In this document: positions 59,648-64,000 of the stretch, in pieces | How positions within the stretch are numbered: the stretch's first letter is position 1 | How the letters are laid out: every line of letters starts with the position of its first letter | Assembly: GCF_006439025.1 (NCBI RefSeq) | Contig: NZ_RCYZ01000001.1 | Location: 372,001 to 436,000 of the forward strand | Origin: Hymenobacter nivis | GTDB lineage: Bacteria > Bacteroidota > Bacteroidia > Cytophagales > Hymenobacteraceae | DNA length: 64,000 nucleotides | Direction of reading: 5' to 3' | Translations under genes and position numbers: made by a program | The notes under the pieces: generated by a model | Told to the model about the DNA's origin: nothing | Seen by the model: only the letters and a program-made list of their open reading frames with translations | The model's database searches: none

Positions 59648-60205
59648 TTATTCGGATACCTCGCCCAAGCGGGTAGCGTCGGCGGGGCTGACGTGGCCGC
59701 GGGCCACCAGGAAGCCGCGCACTGTGCGAAACGATTCGGCATCGAGGCCCGACCGGGGGTGGGCCAAAGCAGAGTTGAGCAGGAAGGCCTTGTCTTCGTC
59801 GACGTGCGTGCTCAGGCCCAAGAAGGCTGGCAGATTGCTTTCCACGGAGAAGCGCAGGAAGCGGATTTCGGCGTTGTCGGGGGCCAGGGCCACGGCCTGC
59901 GCAAAGGTGCGGGCCGCGTCCTGCACATAGGTGAGCTTGTTGAACATCGACGCGTCGCGGGCCCGGATGGCTTGGGCGGCGGCTTTGTAGCCCAGCACGA
60001 GGGCATCTTGGTCGTGATACTCGGCCAGGAGCTGATAGAATTTTTCGCCGGCGGCTTTATCGGCGGCGGCGAGTTCGTAGTGGCGGCGCAACAGCGCGGG
60101 TTCGTAGGGAGAAGGCATGGCAAAAGGGTACGCCGCTGGGCGCGCTGCGGCCGCCACCGGGGCTAAGGCAAGCAGCGCAGCGACCAATAAGTAATTCATA
60201 TTCAT
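59648..60205 (-). CDS. Small secreted alpha-helical protein of unknown function
   Basis: The 185-residue product has a signal peptide (NYLLVAALLALAPVAAAARP). It is helical, with AAQAIRARDASMFNKLTYVQDAARTFAQAVALAPDNAEIRFLRFSVESNLPAFLG resembling a single TPR-like pair. I do not recognise a named family. It is the last gene of the crtI-crtB unit (35 nt after crtB) and so may be co-expressed with carotenoid genes. Confidence 0.75.
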   Translation of the reverse strand: MNMNYLLVAALLALAPVAAAARPAAYPFAMPSPYEPALLRRHYELAAADKAAGEKFYQLLAEYHDQDALVLGYKAAAQAIRARDASMFNKLTYVQDAARTFAQAVALAPDNAEIRFLRFSVESNLPAFLGLSTHVDEDKAFLLNSALAHPRSGLDAESFRTVRGFLVARGHVSPADATRLGEVSE

Positions 60206-60239
60206 GGGGCCCCAAAGCTACCGCCCCGCCGCTGCCCAC

Positions 60240-61082
60240 TCACAGGCGCGCCAGCCGGTAGCGGAAGTACGAGCCCAGCAGCAGCAGCAGCTTAGTGTTG
60301 GTAGGCACCCGCACGCGCTGGTGCAGAATGTGCGCCGCGGGTAGGTTCTTAATCTTATAAAAAAGCTTCAGATAGTACACGTAGGCCAGGTAAACGCCCA
60401 GCCGGGCCGGGCGCGGCAGCTGCTGAATGCCGGCATATCCGGCCTCAAAATCAGCCCGGATGTCAGCCTCCACCTTGCGCTTGGCAGCGTCGTCAAATTC
60501 ATGGTACACCACGCCGGGGAAGTACACGCGGCCCCGATCTTCGTAGTCGGAGCGGATGTCGCGCAGAAAATTCACCTTCTGAAACGCCGCACCCAGCCGC
60601 CGCGCGGGGCCCCGTAGCCGCTCGAACATGGCCGGCTGCCCGTGGCAGAAGATGCGCAGGCACATGAGCCCCACCACTTCAGCCGAGCCGTAGATGTACT
60701 CATTATACAAGCCTGGGTGGTAGTGCTGGTCCTCCAAATCCAGGGCCATGCTGTGCAGGAAAGCGTCAATGAACTCCTGGTCGATGCCGTACTCGTGCAC
60801 TACGGCCTGGAAGGCGTGCAGCACCGGGTTCAGACTGAGGCCGGTAGCCAGGGCCTCGGCCGTCTGGCGCTGGAAATCGGCCAGCAGCGCTGCCCGGTCG
60901 TGGCCGTGGAAGGTATCCACAATCTCGTCGGCCCAGCGCACAAAGCCATACACGGCGTACACCGGCGCGTGCAGGCGCTCATCGAGCGTGCGGATACCCA
61001 GCGAAAACGACGTGCTGTAGCGCTTGGTAATGAGCTTGCTGCACGCCAGGCTGGTATCGGTGAATAGTTTAACGTGGTCCAT
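60240..61082 (-). CDS. crtB: Phytoene synthase
   Basis: About 280 residues. The trans-isoprenyl squalene/phytoene synthase signatures are YGFVRWADEIVDTFHG near residue 47 (first Asp-rich motif) and KVNFLRDIRSDYEDRGRVYFP near residue 165 (second). SFSLGIRTLDERLHAPVYA lies near the start. It joins two GGPP molecules to phytoene. The ATG at 61082 is chosen; an alternative start at 61142 would translate across a repeat tract and add 20 residues unlike the family. Confidence 0.94.
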   Translation of the reverse strand: MDHVKLFTDTSLACSKLITKRYSTSFSLGIRTLDERLHAPVYAVYGFVRWADEIVDTFHGHDRAALLADFQRQTAEALATGLSLNPVLHAFQAVVHEYGIDQEFIDAFLHSMALDLEDQHYHPGLYNEYIYGSAEVVGLMCLRIFCHGQPAMFERLRGPARRLGAAFQKVNFLRDIRSDYEDRGRVYFPGVVYHEFDDAAKRKVEADIRADFEAGYAGIQQLPRPARLGVYLAYVYYLKLFYKIKNLPAAHILHQRVRVPTNTKLLLLLGSYFRYRLARL

Positions 61083-61091
61083 GTTTTCAAT

Positions 61092-61172
61092 GAGTGAATG
61101 GGTAAGTGAGCGAATGAGCGAATGGGTAGCCGTTGCCAGCATTCATTCGCTCGTTTACTCATTCACCCATTC
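61092..61172. repeat. Inverted octamer-repeat element E, crtI-crtB spacer
   Basis: The left arm at 61092-61131 has five 8-bp units (GAGTGAAT, GGGTAAGT, GAGCGAAT, GAGCGAAT, GGGTAGCC). The right arm at 61141-61172 has four inverted units (ATTCATTC, GCTCGTTT, ACTCATTC, ACCCATTC). The crtI stop (61163-61165) lies inside the right arm, and the last residues of crtI are encoded by it. Same architecture as the heptamer elements, but period 8. Confidence 0.8.
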
Positions 61173-62650
61173 TCTTTAAGTACCTCCCCTGCTACTACCT
61201 GGCCCGAAATGAGCGACGGCGGCACCCCGGGGCCCGGCACGGTGAGCTGGCCCGTGAAGTACAAGTTACTCACCTTCCTGCTCTTAAGCGTGGGCTTGAG
61301 AATGGCGGTTTGCTTGAGCGTGTTGGCCAGGCCGTAGGCGTTGCCCTTGTAGCTGTGGTAGTCGGCCTGGAAGTCGCGGTGGGCGTAGCCGCGCTTAAAC
61401 ACCACGGCGTCGCGGATGGGATGACCGCAGTGGCGCTCCAGGCGGTCCATCAGCTGGTTGTAGTACCGCTCGCGGGTAGCCTCGGTATCGTCGAGGCCGG
61501 GGGCCACGGGGATGAGCAGGAACAGGTTTTCCTGGCCTTCGGGGGCCACGGTGGGGTCTGTTTTGCTGGGCACCGAGGCGTAGAACAGCGGCCGACTGGG
61601 CCACTGCGGCTGGGCGTAAATCTCGCGGGCGTGCTGGTTCAGGTCCTCATCGAAGAACAAGTTGTGGTGTCGCAGCTTGTCGAGCTTGCGGCTCACGCCC
61701 AGGTAGAATAGCAGCGACGACGGGGCCATGGTGCGGCTGTCCCAGTACTTTTCGTCGTAGTGGCGGTACTCGGGGGCCAGCACCTCCTGTTCAATGTGGT
61801 GGTAGTCGGCCCCGGCCACCACGGCATCGGCTGCAAAGAAACCCTGGGCGGTGCGCACGCCGGTGCTGCGGCCGTGCTCGACCACAATCTCCGTTACTTC
61901 CTGGTTGTAAAGTATTTCGACGCCCTGCTCCTCGGCCAGGCGAACCATACCTTCCACAATTTTGTGCATGCCGCCGAGCGGGTACCAGGTGCCCAGGGCC
62001 AGGTCGGCGTAGTTCATCAGCGAGTACAGGGCCGGCGTGTTTTCCGACACGGCCCCCAGAAACAGGATCGGAAACTCAACCAACTCCAGCAGCCGCGGGT
62101 CTTTAAAGAAGCGGCGCACGTGCTTGTGCATGCTCTGGAGCACGTCCATACGTAGCATGTCCACGAGCAGGCGCGGGTCGGCAAACTCAAGCACCGAGCG
62201 GCTGGGTGCGTACACGAGCCGGTTGATGCCCACCTCGTATTTATAAGCGGCTTGCTTGAGAAACTCGTCGAGCCGGGCCGCGCTGCCGGGCTCGTAATGC
62301 TCGAACAAGGCCCGCAGCTCGCTCATTTTCGCAGGGATGTCCACCGCTTCGGGGCCCTTGAATATGACCTGGTACGAGGGGTCGAGGCGCACCAGCTCGT
62401 AGTAATCGGCCACTTTTTTGCCAAAGCGAGCGAAGTACTTTTCGAACACGTCGGGCATCCAGTACCAGCTGGGGCCCATGTCGAAGGTGAAGCCTTGGGC
62501 CCGGAACACGCGGGCGCGGCCCCCGGGGCCTTCATTTTTTTCGAGCAGCGTGACGCGCCAGCCGGCCTGGGCCAAGGTACTGGCGGCGGCTAGGCCAGCA
62601 AAGCCGGCCCCGATGACAACGGCGTGTTTGGAAGCAGTGGAAGTAGGCAA
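61163..62650 (-). CDS. crtI: Phytoene desaturase
   Basis: About 495 residues of a FAD-dependent CrtI-type enzyme: VVIGAGFAGLAAASTLAQAGWRVTLLEKNEGPGGRARVF near the N-terminus, DMGPSWYWMPDVFEKYFARFGK near residue 57, YPLGGMHKIVEGMVRLAEEQGVEILYNQEVTEI near residue 230 and GQLTVPGPGVPPSLISGQVVA near the end. It desaturates phytoene towards lycopene. No ATG fits; TTG at 62650 gives MPTSTASKHAVVIGAGF. It ends within repeat element E. Confidence 0.94.
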   Translation of the reverse strand: MPTSTASKHAVVIGAGFAGLAAASTLAQAGWRVTLLEKNEGPGGRARVFRAQGFTFDMGPSWYWMPDVFEKYFARFGKKVADYYELVRLDPSYQVIFKGPEAVDIPAKMSELRALFEHYEPGSAARLDEFLKQAAYKYEVGINRLVYAPSRSVLEFADPRLLVDMLRMDVLQSMHKHVRRFFKDPRLLELVEFPILFLGAVSENTPALYSLMNYADLALGTWYPLGGMHKIVEGMVRLAEEQGVEILYNQEVTEIVVEHGRSTGVRTAQGFFAADAVVAGADYHHIEQEVLAPEYRHYDEKYWDSRTMAPSSLLFYLGVSRKLDKLRHHNLFFDEDLNQHAREIYAQPQWPSRPLFYASVPSKTDPTVAPEGQENLFLLIPVAPGLDDTEATRERYYNQLMDRLERHCGHPIRDAVVFKRGYAHRDFQADYHSYKGNAYGLANTLKQTAILKPTLKSRKVSNLYFTGQLTVPGPGVPPSLISGQVVAGEVLKENG

Positions 62651-62704
62651 AGCAAGGATGAAATTGGACCGGCAAGCTAGCAACGCCGCTGAAGAAAGGC
62701 CGCC

Positions 62705-62753
62705 AAAAAAGCCGCCGGCCCCGGCGCTGCTGATGCAACGCCGGGGCCGGCGG
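62705..62753 (-). terminator. Strong terminator between the sigma factor gene and crtI
   Basis: A perfect 15-bp GC-rich stem (62712-62726 with 62739-62753) followed on the minus strand by six T. It lies 29 nt after the sigma factor stop, so crtI must have its own promoter or depend on read-through. Confidence 0.93.
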
Positions 62754-62781
62754 ATAGTTTTAACCAAAGGCTATTTTGTAC

Positions 62782-63333
62782 TTAATCCTCCACGGCGTCG
62801 CTGGCATCAGCGGCGCTGGCTCCCACCGGAGCGTACACCTGCAGGGCCGCTTTCAAATCCTTGCGGGCAATGTGGATGCGGTTTTTGACGGTGCCGATGG
62901 GGATTTGCAGCTTTTCAGCAATCTCCAGGTACTTGTAGCCGATGTAATACATCATAAACGGTGTGCGGTAATCGGTGCCGAGGCTGGCAATGGCCTCGTT
63001 GATGTCGCGCACCACAAAATCGGACGTGGCCCCGTTGTGGGTGATGTAGTTCTGGTCGGTGTTGAAATACTGGAAATACTCCGTCGAATCGATATTGGAG
63101 CTGCGCTTGGTAATCTTGTTATAGTTATTGATGAAGGTGTTGCGCATGATGGTGTACAACCACGCCTTCAAGTTGGTACCCGCTTTGAACTTGTCTTTAT
63201 TCAAGAGGGCTTTAAGCAAGGTTTCCTGCACGAGATCCTTCGCATCGTCGGCGTCGCGGGTGAGGTTCAGGGCCGCGGGCCGCAGGGTAAGGGATATCCG
63301 CTGCACTTGCGAAGTGAATTCTAGCGAAGTCAT
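62782..63333 (-). CDS. ECF-type RNA polymerase sigma factor
   Basis: About 183 residues: region 2 is NLTRDADDAKDLVQETLLKALLNKDKFKAGTNLKAWLYTIMRNTFIN, and region 4 is DYRTPFMMYYIGYKYLEIAEKLQIPIGTVKNRIHIARKDLKAAL. A 38-residue acidic/Ala-rich tail follows. No anti-sigma gene is adjacent. It lies between crtZ and crtI-crtB, in an arrangement that suggests control of carotenoid genes (inference). The ATG at 63333 gives MTSLEFTSQVQRI; upstream extension is not supported. Confidence 0.92.
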   Translation of the reverse strand: MTSLEFTSQVQRISLTLRPAALNLTRDADDAKDLVQETLLKALLNKDKFKAGTNLKAWLYTIMRNTFINNYNKITKRSSNIDSTEYFQYFNTDQNYITHNGATSDFVVRDINEAIASLGTDYRTPFMMYYIGYKYLEIAEKLQIPIGTVKNRIHIARKDLKAALQVYAPVGASAADASDAVED

Positions 63334-63543
63334 AGAGCCTTGGTTTCGTGACGAAATAAGCAACCACCCAGCCCAAATTTCGCTGAAAACCCAGGCTATA
63401 GGGCCCGGCTTCCCAGCCCGGCTGAGTAACGATGCAAGGTACGGCAACTCGTTGGGCTACGGCTGAAATATAGGACCCCGCAATGTTAATTTTTTGCAAT
63501 TCAACCATTAGAATTGCTTATATATCCGCAGCAGAACTAATCA

Positions 63544-63564
63544 ATACATTGACTAGCAATGTAT
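63544..63564. promoter_or_regulatory. Inverted repeat between crtZ and the sigma factor gene
   Basis: ATACATTG and CAATGTAT pair perfectly around a 5-nt spacer (63544-63564). A second overlapping near-palindrome runs 63557-63572. Further left, GCAATTC and GAATTGC (63496-63517) form another inverted repeat. The region is AT-rich and has no T-run on the minus strand, so a regulator-binding site is more likely than a terminator. Confidence 0.45.
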
Positions 63565-63588
63565 GTACATTGATCTACCGCTGATAGC

Positions 63589-64000
63589 TTATTCGCTGGC
63601 CGCGGCCGGGGCCCGCCGCTGCGATTGCTCCCGTGCCAGGCGCAAATATTTGGGCGATACCCACAGCAGGCCAAACTCGGCCGAGCCATCGCGGCCGGTG
63701 GTTTTGTGGTGCATCTTGTGGGCCATATTGAGGGCCCGCAGGTAGGTGTTTTGAGATTTTTTCCAGAATCGCAGCCGGCCGTGGATCAGTACGTCGTGCA
63801 CGAAAAAGTACACGGCTCCGTAGGCCGCAATGCCCACTCCCACCCAAAACCACCAGCGGCTGCCGTTGCCCCCGGTGATGAACAGTGCCGCCGAGAGGGC
63901 CCCGTAGATGACGAAGAACAGGTCGTTGCGCTCGACTGGGTGCGGGTGGCGCACGTGGTGCGAGCGGTGCAGCACCCACAGGGGCCCGTGCTGCACAAAC
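63589..64000 (-). CDS. crtZ: Beta-carotene hydroxylase (CrtZ type), 5' end cut by window
   Basis: The minus strand reads openly from the window edge to the stop at 63589, with the N-terminus missing. FVQHGPLWVLHRSHHVRHPHPVERNDLFFVIYGAL carries HxxHH-type di-iron ligands, and VYFFVHDVLIHGRL and LNMAHKMHHKTTGRDGSAEFGLLWVSPKYL give the remaining histidine boxes. This is the fatty-acid hydroxylase superfamily, CrtZ branch, which hydroxylates the ionone ring. With crtW, crtI and crtB it indicates ketolated and hydroxylated carotenoids. Confidence 0.9.
   Translation of the reverse strand, partial: FVQHGPLWVLHRSHHVRHPHPVERNDLFFVIYGALSAALFITGGNGSRWWFWVGVGIAAYGAVYFFVHDVLIHGRLRFWKKSQNTYLRALNMAHKMHHKTTGRDGSAEFGLLWVSPKYLRLAREQSQRRAPAAASE

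Noticed and set aside
61082-61142. Longer crtB start adding 20 residues
   Set aside because: The extra residues (THSLIRSLTHSLIE) are a translation of the octamer repeat and are not seen in phytoene synthases.

Overview
The window looks like chromosome from a pigmented, high-GC member of the Bacteroidota, most likely Hymenobacter or a close relative (Hymenobacteraceae). Four things point there. Promoters have the Bacteroidota -7 form TAnnTTTG. Two secreted proteins carry type IX secretion (T9SS) sorting domains. A carotenoid set (crtI, crtB, crtW, crtZ plus a sigma factor) is present. Base composition is GC-rich, and the word GGGGCCC recurs in most genes and many spacers. I see no rRNA, tRNA, CRISPR array, insertion sequence or prophage.

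Layout. 1-2.3 kb: a cut-off DUF2459 protein, two small membrane proteins and a GT2 glycosyltransferase. 2.3-5.0 kb (minus): a diheme cytochrome c of the thiosulfate dehydrogenase type, a secreted DsrE-like protein and a periplasmic binding protein, apparently a small sulfur/oxyanion unit. 5.5-9.8 kb (plus): small secreted proteins, a Rnk/GreA-type factor, a decayed GlcG/HbpS gene, 5-hydroxyisourate hydrolase, a META lipoprotein, a CodA/AtzC-like amidohydrolase and a nucleoside deaminase (purine/pyrimidine salvage or breakdown). 10-22.4 kb: EamA exporter, aconitase, a lipoprotein thioredoxin, a universal stress protein, a P450, a polyprenyl diphosphate synthase, an alpha/beta hydrolase with folK, a GT39-like membrane protein and fabD. 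22.7-29.4 kb: a T9SS type B protein and sdhCAB. 29.5-31.3 kb: an NADPH-FMN reductase and a membrane acyltransferase.

31.4-48.3 kb (minus) is a complete division and cell wall (dcw) cluster in the order mraZ, rsmH, ftsL-like, ftsI/PBP, murE, mraY, murD, ftsW, murG, murC, ftsQ, ftsA, ftsZ. It is headed by a well-formed MraZ operator overlapping the promoter and closed by a terminator. 48.4-52.9 kb (plus) holds an SGNH hydrolase and a three-gene HYC_CC_PP / TonB receptor / heavy-metal-binding protein set, probably for copper. 53-64 kb (minus) is dominated by isoprenoid and carotenoid genes (ispH-crtW; crtI-crtB; sigma factor; crtZ) with two large or unknown secreted proteins between them.

The most unusual feature is a set of short spacer elements made of tandem 7-bp or 8-bp units arranged as inverted arms. 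They sit directly after, or across, the stop codon of the upstream gene in several operons: 3.3, 28.5, 32.9, 37.9 and 61.1 kb, with simpler forms at 9.8, 22.7, 34.5, 36.8 and 39.2 kb. The unit sequence differs between loci but the architecture and position are the same.
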